From Caldisericota bacterium (GTDB lineage Bacteria; Caldisericota; Caldisericia; Cryosericales; Cryosericaceae), in the NCBI GenBank assembly GCA_026390215.1, contig JAPLGJ010000211.1:1-15052 (forward strand): a stretch of 15,052 nucleotides of DNA, read 5' to 3'. This document shows, one piece after another, positions 6,981 through 14,586 of the stretch (positions are counted from its first letter, which is position 1; every line of letters begins with the position of its first letter). The translations under genes were made by a program, and so were the position numbers. The notes below the pieces were generated by a model, which saw only the letters and a program-made list of their open reading frames with translations, was not told the DNA's origin and made no database searches.

Positions 6981-8073
6981 GTCGCACGCTTGCAAGGATG
7001 AAGTCCTGCAGGTCACCGTCGAGAACTGCATCGACATTTCCCTTCTCGAACCCGGTACGATGGTCTTTGGCCAATTTGTAGGGCTGGAGCACGTACGAAC
7101 GGATCTCATTGCCCCATTCAGCCGATTTGAACGCCCCACGCACTTCCGAAATCTGGGCATCGCGCTGCGACTCTCGCTGCACGAACAGTCTGGATTTGAG
7201 AACGGCCATTGCCATTCGCTTGTTCTGCAGTTGCGAGCGCTCGTTCTGGCAACTGGCCGTAATACCCGTCGGGATGTGGGTGATGCGAACAGCGGTGGAG
7301 ACCTTTTGCACGTTCTGGCCTCCATGACCTGACGCATGAAAGACATCTATGCGCAGGTCGCCTTCGGGAATGTCTGCGTCCGTGCTGGTTTCGGGGATTT
7401 CCGGGATCACGTCAGCGGCCGCAAACGACGTATGGCGACGTTTGTTTGCATCGAAAGGGCTGATGCGAACGAGGCGATGAACACCTTTTTCGTGCATCAG
7501 AAGACCATAGGCGTATTGTCCCTTGATGACCAGCGTGCAACCCTTGATCCCTGCCTCTTCGCCCTGCATGTAGTCTGTCACGAGGACTTCGAAACCCTGT
7601 CGTTCGGCGTAGCGGATATACATGCGCATGAGCATTTCGGTCCAATCCTGCGCATCTGTTCCGCCTGCTCCGCTTGAAAGTGACAAGATGGCATTGGACG
7701 CATCATAGGGACCGCCAAAATAGGCTGTCGTCTCGAGAATCTGCAGGTCGTGTTCGAGGTGCTCGATGCTGTTGACAGCTTCGTGCTCGAGTTCGAGATC
7801 CGGCATCCCGACAAGGAGCTCAAGAGCCGTCCGAGCGTTGTCCAGGTCCGTCAGTGCTTTCTGCTGGGAGACAATGTCGGCCTCGACGCGTGAGATGCTG
7901 CCCATGATCTCTGCTGCACTTGTCTGGTCATTCCAGAAGCCTGCAGCCGTCGTCTTGCCCCGCAGTTCTTCCAGCTGGGACTGCCGGCTCGTCAGCCAGT
8001 CAGGCTGATAGAGTCCATAGATGCGTGTCTCACACTCTGAGACTCTCCTGCGCAGCGGTTCAAGATCGATCAC
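6946..8073 (-). CDS. prfB: Peptide chain release factor 2 (RF2), no programmed frameshift
   Basis: RF2 recognises UGA and UAA stop codons and triggers peptide release. The 375-residue protein has the N-terminal helical region, SGAGGTDAQDW at 134-144, the tripeptide anticodon SPF at 205-207 (specific to RF2), and the catalytic GGQ at 251-253 in SGHGGQNV. Translation starts at GTG 8073, with GGAG seven bases upstream. The frame is continuous from there. The region of the usual +1 frameshift near codon 25 reads GGA CTC TAT CAG CCT GAC, with no in-frame UGA and no CUU-UGA slip site. The gene overlaps the secA 3' end by 14 bases, and the yitT-like gene starts inside its last codons. Confidence 0.96.
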   Translation of the reverse strand: MIDLEPLRRRVSECETRIYGLYQPDWLTSRQSQLEELRGKTTAAGFWNDQTSAAEIMGSISRVEADIVSQQKALTDLDNARTALELLVGMPDLELEHEAVNSIEHLEHDLQILETTAYFGGPYDASNAILSLSSGAGGTDAQDWTEMLMRMYIRYAERQGFEVLVTDYMQGEEAGIKGCTLVIKGQYAYGLLMHEKGVHRLVRISPFDANKRRHTSFAAADVIPEIPETSTDADIPEGDLRIDVFHASGHGGQNVQKVSTAVRITHIPTGITASCQNERSQLQNKRMAMAVLKSRLFVQRESQRDAQISEVRGAFKSAEWGNEIRSYVLQPYKLAKDHRTGFEKGNVDAVLDGDLQDFILASVRHDAENRRSNDS

Positions 8074-10603
8074 GTTTCTTCTCCGGTTGGGCGGGTTGGA
8101 GCTCGAAGGTGAACAACGCGCGCGTCACATCGTGCTTAATCTGATCCATCAGCTCGTTGAAGAGATCGTACCCCTCCTTCTGATAGGCAATGACCGGGTC
8201 CTGCTGGCCATACGCGCGCAGGCCTATGCCGTCCTTGAGATCGTCCATCTGAAGAAGATGGTCTCTCCATGCGCTGTCGACGGTGCGCAAGAAGAAGTAG
8301 TGCTCGATCTGGTGCATGACGCTCTCTCCGTACCGGTCAACCTTCTCACGGTAGATGGTCTCCGCGCGGTCCCGAATCGTTGTGCTGAGCTGCTGTTCCG
8401 AGTCACGGCGTTCGACGAGCTCCGTCAGCTCTTCGAGCGTCATTGCCACTGGTCTGCCAAAAGCATCCAGGACCAGGTCGTTGTAGACTTTGCCGATGTC
8501 GGTCTCCTCGGCGCGGTACGCCTGGATGACCTGCTCTGCCGTCGTTTCGGCTTGTTGGCTAATGAACTCGTGCACCTCATCCCCAAGATCGACTCCTGCA
8601 AGAACCTTGTCGCGCTCAGCGTAGATGACCTCGCGCTGTTTGTTGAGCACGTTGTCGTAATCAAGTAGGCTCTTGCGGGCGTCGAAATTGTACGACTCGA
8701 CCTTTTTCTGGGACATCTCGATGGTCTTCGAGAGGAGCGGATGGTTCACGGGCATCGACTCCTCGACCTTCATCATTTCGAAAATGCGCTGGATGCGGTC
8801 GCCGCCGAAGATGCGCAGGATGTCGTCTTCTGCCGAGAGGAAGAACTTCGATTCGCCAGGATCTCCTTGCCGACCAGCGCGTCCCCGGAGCTGGTTGTCG
8901 ATGCGGCGCGACTCATGGCGCTCGGTCCCAAGGATGAAAAGCCCTCCCAGGCTGACGACATCGTCATGTTCTTTCGCACACAACTCGCGGTACTCTGCGA
9001 ACAGCTTGGCATACTGTTCCGGCTGTTTCGCCGGATCGGCTTTGGCATGAGCAAGGGCCACAGGATTGCCCCCAAGCAGGATATCGACACCTCTGCCCGC
9101 CATGTTGGTGGCAATGGTGACTGAGCCCTTTCGGCCCGCCTGAGCGATGATCTCGGCTTCCTTCTCGTGATACTTGGCATTGAGAACCTGATGCTTGATA
9201 CCGAGCTTCTTCAGCTCGTGGCTCAGCCCTTCGGACTTCTCGACGGAACGTGTGCCCACGAGAACTGGCTGCCCCGTCTCATTTCGGGACTGGATCTCGT
9301 GGAGAATTGCATCCAGCTTGCCGCGCTCGGACCGGTACACTTCGTCGTCCGCATCCTGGCGTGCCACTGCACGGTGCGTGGGAATCTCGAGGACATCAAG
9401 TCCGTAGATTTCCTTGAACTCATCTGCTTCCGTGAGCGCCGTCCCCGTCATCCCAGAAAGCTTGTGGTACATCTTGAAGAAATTCTGGATCGTGATGGTT
9501 GCCAGCGTCTGGCTTTCCTCGCGGACCTTGAGCCCTTCCTTTGCCTCGATGGCCTGGTGCAGCCCTTCGGAGTACCGACGCCCATACATGAGCCGGCCCG
9601 TGAATTCATCGACAATGATGACTTCTGTGTCCTTGATGATGTATTCGCTGTCCTTTCTGAAGAAGACCTGTGCCCTGATGGCGTTGCGAAGGATCTTGCC
9701 ATAGGTGGCCTGCTCCTTCAGGAGCTTGTCCTGAGGAATCCTGGCAGCGTGGGCAAAACGGGTCAGCAGGTCGTCGGCAGGCTCGATTGTCTTGTGCTTC
9801 TCTTCGTAGACATAGTCCGAGCCATCTGGTGTTTCGTTGTCACCGTCAGGCGTCTCCGTACGAACCGTCCCCTTCAGCCGCTTGACGAATGCTGCAGCCT
9901 CGTAGTATGGCATGTCTGAGTCACCACTGGGGCCCGCGATGATGAGAGCGGTCCGAGCCTCATCGATGAAGATGTTGTCGACCTCGTCGACGATGCCAAA
10001 GTCGAGGGCTCCCTTCTGGACCATGCCGTCTGCTGAGCCCGCCATGTGGTCTCGCAGGTGGTCGAACCCAAACTCGTTGTTCGTGCCATAGGTGATGTCG
10101 GCTGCATACGCCGCGCGACGCTCCTCGGGTGTGCTGTCGTTCTGAAGGAGACCGACCGACATGCCAAGAAACTCATAGACGGGCCCCATCCAGGCCCGGT
10201 CGCGTTTGGCGAGGTAGTCGTTGACGGTGACGAGATGCCCCTTGTGACCCATGACGGCGTTGAGGTAGAGTGGACACGTGGCCACAAGCGTTTTTCCTTC
10301 GCCCGTCTTCATCTCGGCGATGTTGCCGAAGTAGAGCGCTATAGCTCCAAGCAGCTGTTCGGGGAAGTGCTCCAGCCCTATCAGACGGCGGGAGGTCTCT
10401 CTCACCAGTGCAAAGGCCCCGGGCAACAGCCCGCCCTCGGTTTCTCCTGCTGCGGCCCGCTGTCTAAGCTCGGCTCCATAGCTTCTGAGACCCTCATCGT
10501 CGAGCTCGGCCAACGCCGGCTGGAGTTGAAGGATTCGTGGAACCATGTCCTGATATGTCTTGAGCTTGCGAGCAGCTGGGGAGAAGAAGCTGAACAGTCC
10601 CAT
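8060..10603 (-). CDS. secA: Preprotein translocase ATPase SecA
   Basis: SecA drives secreted proteins through SecYEG. The 847-residue protein carries the adenine-contacting Gln in HFPEQLLG (about residue 83), Walker A MKTGEGKT at 98-105, TVNDYLAKRD at 126-135, Walker B DEVD at 206-209, the NMAGRGVDILLGGNP block, LRGRAGRQGDPG in the second nucleotide-binding fold, and the helical scaffold and wing with SAWRDHLLQMDDLKDGIGLRAY (in pieces). It lacks the C-terminal SEC-C zinc finger and ends in a short charged tail, so it probably does not use a SecB-type docking tail. Two near-universal spots differ: HFDVQ reads HFPEQ, and DEARTPLI reads DEARTALI. An acidic TPDGDNETPDG insert lies near 251-261. 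GGAGG sits ten bases before the ATG. Confidence 0.97.
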   Translation of the reverse strand: MGLFSFFSPAARKLKTYQDMVPRILQLQPALAELDDEGLRSYGAELRQRAAAGETEGGLLPGAFALVRETSRRLIGLEHFPEQLLGAIALYFGNIAEMKTGEGKTLVATCPLYLNAVMGHKGHLVTVNDYLAKRDRAWMGPVYEFLGMSVGLLQNDSTPEERRAAYAADITYGTNNEFGFDHLRDHMAGSADGMVQKGALDFGIVDEVDNIFIDEARTALIIAGPSGDSDMPYYEAAAFVKRLKGTVRTETPDGDNETPDGSDYVYEEKHKTIEPADDLLTRFAHAARIPQDKLLKEQATYGKILRNAIRAQVFFRKDSEYIIKDTEVIIVDEFTGRLMYGRRYSEGLHQAIEAKEGLKVREESQTLATITIQNFFKMYHKLSGMTGTALTEADEFKEIYGLDVLEIPTHRAVARQDADDEVYRSERGKLDAILHEIQSRNETGQPVLVGTRSVEKSEGLSHELKKLGIKHQVLNAKYHEKEAEIIAQAGRKGSVTIATNMAGRGVDILLGGNPVALAHAKADPAKQPEQYAKLFAEYRELCAKEHDDVVSLGGLFILGTERHESRRIDNQLRGRAGRQGDPGESKFFLSAEDDILRIFGGDRIQRIFEMMKVEESMPVNHPLLSKTIEMSQKKVESYNFDARKSLLDYDNVLNKQREVIYAERDKVLAGVDLGDEVHEFISQQAETTAEQVIQAYRAEETDIGKVYNDLVLDAFGRPVAMTLEELTELVERRDSEQQLSTTIRDRAETIYREKVDRYGESVMHQIEHYFFLRTVDSAWRDHLLQMDDLKDGIGLRAYGQQDPVIAYQKEGYDLFNELMDQIKHDVTRALFTFELQPAQPEKKRDRS

Positions 10604-10622
10604 CAGAGATCAACCTCCACGG

Positions 10623-10659
10623 AGCGAACTCCTGGACGTTTCGACACCAGGACTTCGCT
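10623..10659 (-). promoter_or_regulatory. Stem-loop in the secA leader, next to its ribosome binding site
   Basis: Arms 10623-10635 and 10647-10659 pair over 12 of 13 positions (AGCGAA/TTCGCT, one C:C mismatch at 10629/10653, TCCTGG/CCAGGA) with an 11-base loop. The structure ends four bases before the secA ribosome binding site at 10614-10618. A stem this close to the site could influence ribosome loading or protect the mRNA 5' region. No U-tract follows. I see no leader peptide of the SecM type. Confidence 0.5.
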
Positions 10660-10682
10660 GGTTTGCTGGACTATCACAAAGC

Positions 10683-10698
10683 CCCGCTTTTCAGCGGG
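10683..10698 (-). terminator. Small GAAA-loop hairpin followed by GGCTTT, weak terminator candidate
   Basis: On the minus strand CCCGCT, a GAAA tetraloop and AGCGGG form a compact six-pair stem, followed by GCTTTGTG. The tetraloop and short T run suggest a weak intrinsic terminator for hpf about 100 bases beyond its stop, but the T run has only three bases. It may act together with the larger hairpin at 10717-10750. Confidence 0.4.
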
Positions 10699-10716
10699 CC
10701 CGACAGCACAAGACAC

Positions 10717-10750
10717 CGTTGGCGTCGCCCAGCAGCCCGCGACGCCAACG
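10717..10750 (-). other. Strong 12-bp perfect hairpin downstream of hpf
   Basis: CGTTGGCGTCGC at 10717-10728 and its exact reverse complement at 10739-10750 enclose a ten-base loop. The stem is G+C-rich and begins 50 bases past the hpf stop. The bases after it on the minus strand are GTGTCTTGTG, not a proper U-tract. It is the strongest inverted repeat I found in the window and most likely protects or helps form the hpf 3' end. A member of a dispersed palindromic repeat family is the main alternative. Confidence 0.6.
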
Positions 10751-10799
10751 CCGAGCGCTAGCCCGTACCCTCGTCGCAATGACCGGGGGTCTTGTCTGG

Positions 10800-11336
10800 T
10801 CAGTCGATTTCAATCAGACCGTAGCCCCCATAGGTGCGCTTGTACAGAACACAGACCTTGTTGGACAAGGCGTTTCGATAGACGAAGAACTGGTGCGCCA
10901 GCATCTCGATCTGGAGAATCGCCTCTTCTTCTGACATGGGAAGTACCTCAAATTCTTTGCGCTTCACGATGCCTTCAGGAGACTCCTCAACATCCTCCAC
11001 TGGTACTTCGGACTGGAAGAGACCCTTGAGCTCGGCAACCGCCTTGAAGTCCCTCCGGAAGATCCGGGTGTGAAACTTGCGAATCTGCACGTCGAGCCTG
11101 TCGCATGCAGCATCGATAGAACCTTCCATGTCCGGTCCCTGCCCTGAAGCCTTGATGATGCGGCCAGAGACCTCAAGAGTCAGTTCGCATGTGTATTTAC
11201 CTCGCAGGAGGTTCAGATTGGCATTGAGCGTGGGTTCCTTGCGAAAGAACTTGTCAAACCGACTGACCTTCTCATTCAGATAGGCAAGAATGCGCGGAGG
11301 GATCTCAAGCGTCCTGGATTTATGTTCTACGTTCAT
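10800..11336 (-). CDS. hpf: Ribosome hibernation promoting factor, long form
   Basis: HPF binds the 30S decoding region and, in its long form, pairs two 70S ribosomes into inactive 100S dimers in stationary phase or stress. The 178-residue protein has the N-terminal S30AE/RaiA fold at about 1-105 and, after an acidic linker (110-122), the C-terminal dimerisation domain at about 123-178. The latter has KRKEFEVLPMSEEEA, HQFFVYRN and YGGYGLIE, a close match to long HPF. The ATG at 11336 follows GGGAGG at ideal spacing; an in-frame start six codons upstream is less likely. It has its own promoter candidate inside comFC and is separated from secA by 196 structured bases. Confidence 0.95.
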   Translation of the reverse strand: MNVEHKSRTLEIPPRILAYLNEKVSRFDKFFRKEPTLNANLNLLRGKYTCELTLEVSGRIIKASGQGPDMEGSIDAACDRLDVQIRKFHTRIFRRDFKAVAELKGLFQSEVPVEDVEESPEGIVKRKEFEVLPMSEEEAILQIEMLAHQFFVYRNALSNKVCVLYKRTYGGYGLIEID

Positions 11337-11372
11337 GTGTGCCTCCCGTTGCATCGGATTCGGCTCTTGCCA

Positions 11373-12047
11373 TCAGAAGCCTGACCGTATTGTAGCCCGA
11401 CTACGAGCGAGGGTCAAGTACAGACATTGATGCGGACGTGCTTGCAGGATGATGTTCGTGGCCGCGCAGACTGTGGCTCCTGTTGTCAGGACGTCGTCCA
11501 CGATGACGACCGTCCTGCCGCGCAGCTCGCCTGCTGCATTCGAAGAGAGTTCGAACACTCCATCAACATTCTTCAGGCGTTTCATATCCGACAGCTGTGT
11601 CTGAAGAGGCGTGCGACGGGTCTTGAGAAGAAGGCCGCTGCCGGAGTCGCCCTTGAAATCCGCAGAGAGCATTCTGCATGCGACGTGGGGAAAGTGACGA
11701 ACGTCTCTCTCATCCCGGGCGCCGAACCGCGGAACAGGAACAAAAACCGGCCGGTCTCCCAGTGGAAGAGCTTCTGCGAGGCTCGCCAGCATGCCGGAAA
11801 GCTGACCGGCCAACTGATACTCACCGCGTACCTTCATCTGCAGGATGGCCTGTCGCAGGGTCCCTTCATACCAGTAGGCAGAGAAGCCCGACGCCGGACC
11901 GGCGGCGAGGTGGCCGTCGCTCCATCCCGGGTCGCACGCCCGAAACGAGGAGGCACAGCGCTGACAGATAGGAAGAGCCGATTCCTCGCCACAGAGAAAA
12001 CATGCCTTGTCAGCGAGGACCTGGCGAAGAACTGAGAGAACGCTCAT
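11373..12047 (-). CDS. comFC: ComF family phosphoribosyltransferase-like protein
   Basis: The 224-residue protein has an N-terminal zinc-finger-like set CxxC...CxxC (Cys16, 19, 28, 31) and a C-terminal type I phosphoribosyltransferase fold. The PRPP-binding loop is VVIVDDVLTTGAT at 180-192. The family block LKTRRTPLQTQLSDMKRLKN lies at 141-160. The usual RGFNQ motif is altered (RFGARDERDVRHFPH). ComFC relatives take part in DNA uptake or natural transformation and have been linked to phosphoribosyl handling; the exact reaction is not certain. The ATG at 12047 overlaps the csaB stop as ATGA. The frame is open much further upstream (to 12887), but that part runs through csaB in the wrong frame. 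No other competence gene is in the window, so a transformation role is not proven. Confidence 0.88.
   Translation of the reverse strand: MSVLSVLRQVLADKACFLCGEESALPICQRCASSFRACDPGWSDGHLAAGPASGFSAYWYEGTLRQAILQMKVRGEYQLAGQLSGMLASLAEALPLGDRPVFVPVPRFGARDERDVRHFPHVACRMLSADFKGDSGSGLLLKTRRTPLQTQLSDMKRLKNVDGVFELSSNAAGELRGRTVVIVDDVLTTGATVCAATNIILQARPHQCLYLTLARSRATIRSGF
11389..11417 (-). promoter_or_regulatory. Sigma-70-type promoter for hpf
   Basis: On the minus strand a -35 TTGACC (11417-11412) and a -10 TACAAT (11394-11389) are separated by exactly 17 bases, each hexamer matching the consensus at five of six positions. Transcription would start near 11382, inside the last comFC codons, giving a leader of about 45 bases before the hpf ATG. 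This is the best promoter I found in the window, and it suggests hpf can be expressed apart from the glycan and comFC genes. Confidence 0.6.
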
Positions 12048-13096
12048 GGGTTCCCGTGTTCCAGAGCAGCCTTCAACCGGGCGATGCGATCCATGCTTGT
12101 CTTGCGGATCTGGCCGATAGATTCTTCGGCCACCGGTGAGATGCGTGCGGCGCGAACGCGCCGAGCGGCCTGCTGCGGCGAGTCTCCCGGTTTGATGGCG
12201 TCGAAGCCACAGCCCTCGGCCAACTGGGAGACCTTTGGATCGTAGGCGAGCGCCACCACTGGAGACCGTGCAGCGACTGCCGCCACAGCCATATGGTATC
12301 GGCCCGCAACCGTCAGCGCGGCAGAACTGCAGAGGTCCAGCAGCGGCAGTGGCTGAGGCGAGATGATGAGTTCTGACGGCGTGAGGAGACGGTCCCGGAC
12401 CGCTCGCGTGAATGCAAGGTCTGCCGATGGAAAGAGCACGACCAGATCCAGCCGGGCCGATGACTGGGACCCAAGGCAGTCGAGAAATGAAGCTGTCTCC
12501 TCGGGCGTCCACCCGAACCGTTCGTTGACACAGGCAACAATCCGGGACTCGCGGTGAGTGGTCTCGACCGGTTCGCTGTGTCGGGCGACCAGGTAGGAAA
12601 GCCCAGCATCGGACGACACGCAGATTTCCTGCATTCGAATCCCGCAAGCGCGCAGGAGGTCCCGCGAGCCGTCGTCGCGTACATCGATGAGGATCATGCG
12701 ACCAAAGACGGCCCTCACAAGACGACGGATCCATAGCCGTCTGACGGGGCCGACACCCTGTGCGTAGGAGATGACTCCCTTCTTGCAGAGGCTCGCTACC
12801 AGGGGAATCCCCAGATAGTACAGGCTGCTTCGCCAGCTGGTGACGTCCTGAACGAGCCCGCCTCCACCCAGCATCACATGGTCGCACGCCCTGAGAGCTG
12901 TCCTCATAGCCGCCCCGTCATGCCGGTCAACGAGCGTGTGTCGAGGACAGACGGGGCGAGCATACTGGTCAGGTTTATTGACGGCGAACACTGCTTCGCA
13001 GTCGATACTCGCGAGTTCGTCCTGCACAGCCGCCAGAATGAGCTCGTCGCCGAAATTGCCAAAGCCATAGTATCCGAGGACAAAGAGTCGGACCAT
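12044..13096 (-). CDS. csaB: CsaB-type polysaccharide pyruvyl transferase
   Basis: The 350-residue protein matches the CsaB/polysaccharide pyruvyl transferase family. Landmarks are GYYGFGNFGDE at 8-18, GGGGLVQD at 77-84, YAQGVGP at 111-117, GRYH at 265-268 and YDPKV at 285-289. CsaB uses phosphoenolpyruvate to place a pyruvyl ketal on a cell-wall polysaccharide, typically on an N-acetylmannosamine residue. Where S-layer (SLH-domain) proteins are present, this modification is their anchor. The gene follows the tandem GT26 gene with no gap (stop TAG then ATG) and has AGGAG upstream. The context supports polymer assembly followed by pyruvylation. Whether this organism has SLH proteins cannot be seen here. 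Confidence 0.9.
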   Translation of the reverse strand: MVRLFVLGYYGFGNFGDELILAAVQDELASIDCEAVFAVNKPDQYARPVCPRHTLVDRHDGAAMRTALRACDHVMLGGGGLVQDVTSWRSSLYYLGIPLVASLCKKGVISYAQGVGPVRRLWIRRLVRAVFGRMILIDVRDDGSRDLLRACGIRMQEICVSSDAGLSYLVARHSEPVETTHRESRIVACVNERFGWTPEETASFLDCLGSQSSARLDLVVLFPSADLAFTRAVRDRLLTPSELIISPQPLPLLDLCSSAALTVAGRYHMAVAAVAARSPVVALAYDPKVSQLAEGCGFDAIKPGDSPQQAARRVRAARISPVAEESIGQIRKTSMDRIARLKAALEHGNP

Positions 13097-14563
13097 CTAG
13101 CTCCTGGATGCTGTCCGACGATGTGCAAGGACACGGAACATGAAATAGAAGATACTGCCCACGCGTCGTACGCGGCTTGGCTGGACGACCAGTCTGTACA
13201 ACCACTCCGTGCCGGTCCTCTGGACGAATCGCGGCGCTCGGCGCACAAGTCCGCTCCAGACGTCGAATGTCCCACCTACCCCGATTGCGATAGGGATACC
13301 CATGTCGCGGTGGTGCCAGATCCACTTCTCCTGGGCTCCTCCGCCCATGCCTACCAGCAGAATGTCGACGTGCCCATCCCGGATTTCCTGGATCACGTCT
13401 GCTTCTTCGGCTGCGTCAAAGTAGCCGGAATGGAAACCGACGACGTGAAGACCTGGGTAGCGAGCCATGGCGTTGGACGTAGCCCGTTCGACAATATCGG
13501 GCTTTGCACCGAGGAAGTACGCGCGGTAGCCCCTGCGCTCGGCGAGTGCCAGCAGAGAACCGGAGAACTCGATGCCGGGGATGCGGTTCTCGATGCGCGG
13601 GCCCAGCATGCGCGCCCCCCATACGATGCCAACGCCGTCAGCAACGACAAGATCCGCTTGCTGGACAATTGCCAGAAACTCGGCGTCCCGGAACGCACGA
13701 GCAGCCATCTCACCATTGAGCGTGACGACGAGATGAGGCACCCCGCTTCGGACGAAACCGTCGGCTATTTCGAGAAGCTCGTCGATATCCCTGTTGCTGA
13801 TAGAAATGCCAAAGAAGTCGATGTTGTCGACATGTTCCCGGGGTGATCGGACCACAATACCGACGAACCGCGGAAGCGAAAGAATGCGAGGCAGCCGCTT
13901 GGGATCAAGCACAAACCGATACAGCCACTCAAGACCGAGTCTCTGGACCCGGGCAGGTGCACGCTTGAACTCACCCGACAGGACGTTGTAGCTTCCTCCC
14001 ACACCCATGGCAAACGGAACACCCATCGCGGAAAGATTCTCCGCAAGGAACTTCTCCTGTTTGGGACTGCCCATGCCAACGAACATCATGTCCGCTCTGG
14101 CAGCGGCGATTTCTGCCACGAGGATGGGTTCGTCCGCAGACGTGAAATATCCGTCGCGTGATCCGGCCACGATGAGCCCAGGGTACCTGTTCTTCACAAT
14201 TGCAACGACCCTCGAGAGTGTCTCTGGACGCGACCCAAGAAGAAAGAGCCTCCATCCACGAGCGTCTGCCAGCTCGAGCAGCCGCAAGAACAGGTCGACA
14301 CCCGTGATACGCGACTTGATGCGCTCGTGGTAGAACACCTGCGAGGCCCACATGATCCCTATGCCGTCACAGAAATTCAGGTCGCTCCTGCGCAGGACCT
14401 TCTCAAGGGCCCTGTCCTGTTTTGCCTTGATGACTTTCTCAGGATTGATGGCGACACCCATGTGTGGGCTGCGAGATGCGACGAAGCCCTCGACGACGGC
14501 GAGAGCTTCGTCCATGTCCAGGTTGTCGACCGGAATACCGGCGACGTGGACTCGCTCAGCCAT
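13097..14563 (-). CDS. Tandem WecG/TagA/CpsF (GT26) glycosyltransferase, two complete domains
   Basis: The 488-residue protein is two GT26 domains fused head to tail (about 5-228 and 248-468); a typical member has one domain of about 240 residues. GT26 enzymes transfer N-acetylmannosamine (TagA) or its uronic acid (WecG) to a lipid-linked sugar at the membrane. Both halves keep the DGxG motif (Asp66, Asp309), a GYF block, and a C-terminal EWLYR membrane-binding tail. They differ elsewhere. In half 1 the TxN motif is AIN (38-40) while the PKQEK motif (167-171) is intact. In half 2 TLN (281-283) is intact while PKQ has become GAQ (409-411). Identity between halves is modest by eye, so the duplication is old. 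No clear ribosome binding site precedes the ATG; the upstream stop is 23 bases away. Confidence 0.92.
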   Translation of the reverse strand: MAERVHVAGIPVDNLDMDEALAVVEGFVASRSPHMGVAINPEKVIKAKQDRALEKVLRRSDLNFCDGIGIMWASQVFYHERIKSRITGVDLFLRLLELADARGWRLFLLGSRPETLSRVVAIVKNRYPGLIVAGSRDGYFTSADEPILVAEIAAARADMMFVGMGSPKQEKFLAENLSAMGVPFAMGVGGSYNVLSGEFKRAPARVQRLGLEWLYRFVLDPKRLPRILSLPRFVGIVVRSPREHVDNIDFFGISISNRDIDELLEIADGFVRSGVPHLVVTLNGEMAARAFRDAEFLAIVQQADLVVADGVGIVWGARMLGPRIENRIPGIEFSGSLLALAERRGYRAYFLGAKPDIVERATSNAMARYPGLHVVGFHSGYFDAAEEADVIQEIRDGHVDILLVGMGGGAQEKWIWHHRDMGIPIAIGVGGTFDVWSGLVRRAPRFVQRTGTEWLYRLVVQPSRVRRVGSIFYFMFRVLAHRRTASRS

Positions 14564-14586
14564 TGTCAGGAAGGCGCGCCCGCGTT

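Noticed and set aside
6981..7346. N-terminal extension of the YitT-like protein
   Set aside because: It is out of frame with prfB, which is clearly coding there, and its composition is not protein-like.
7990..8030. Programmed frameshift site in prfB
   Set aside because: The frame is open through this region and no CUU-UGA with an upstream purine-rich stimulator is present.
10046..11029. Plus-strand open frame of 327 codons spanning the secA 5' end, the gap and hpf
   Set aside because: It crosses two well-supported opposite-strand genes and the hairpin region, and its translation has no recognisable motif.
11373..12887. 504-codon version of comFC
   Set aside because: The extra N-terminal part is the wrong-frame reading of csaB. 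The ATG at 12047, in an ATGA junction, gives a normal ComFC.
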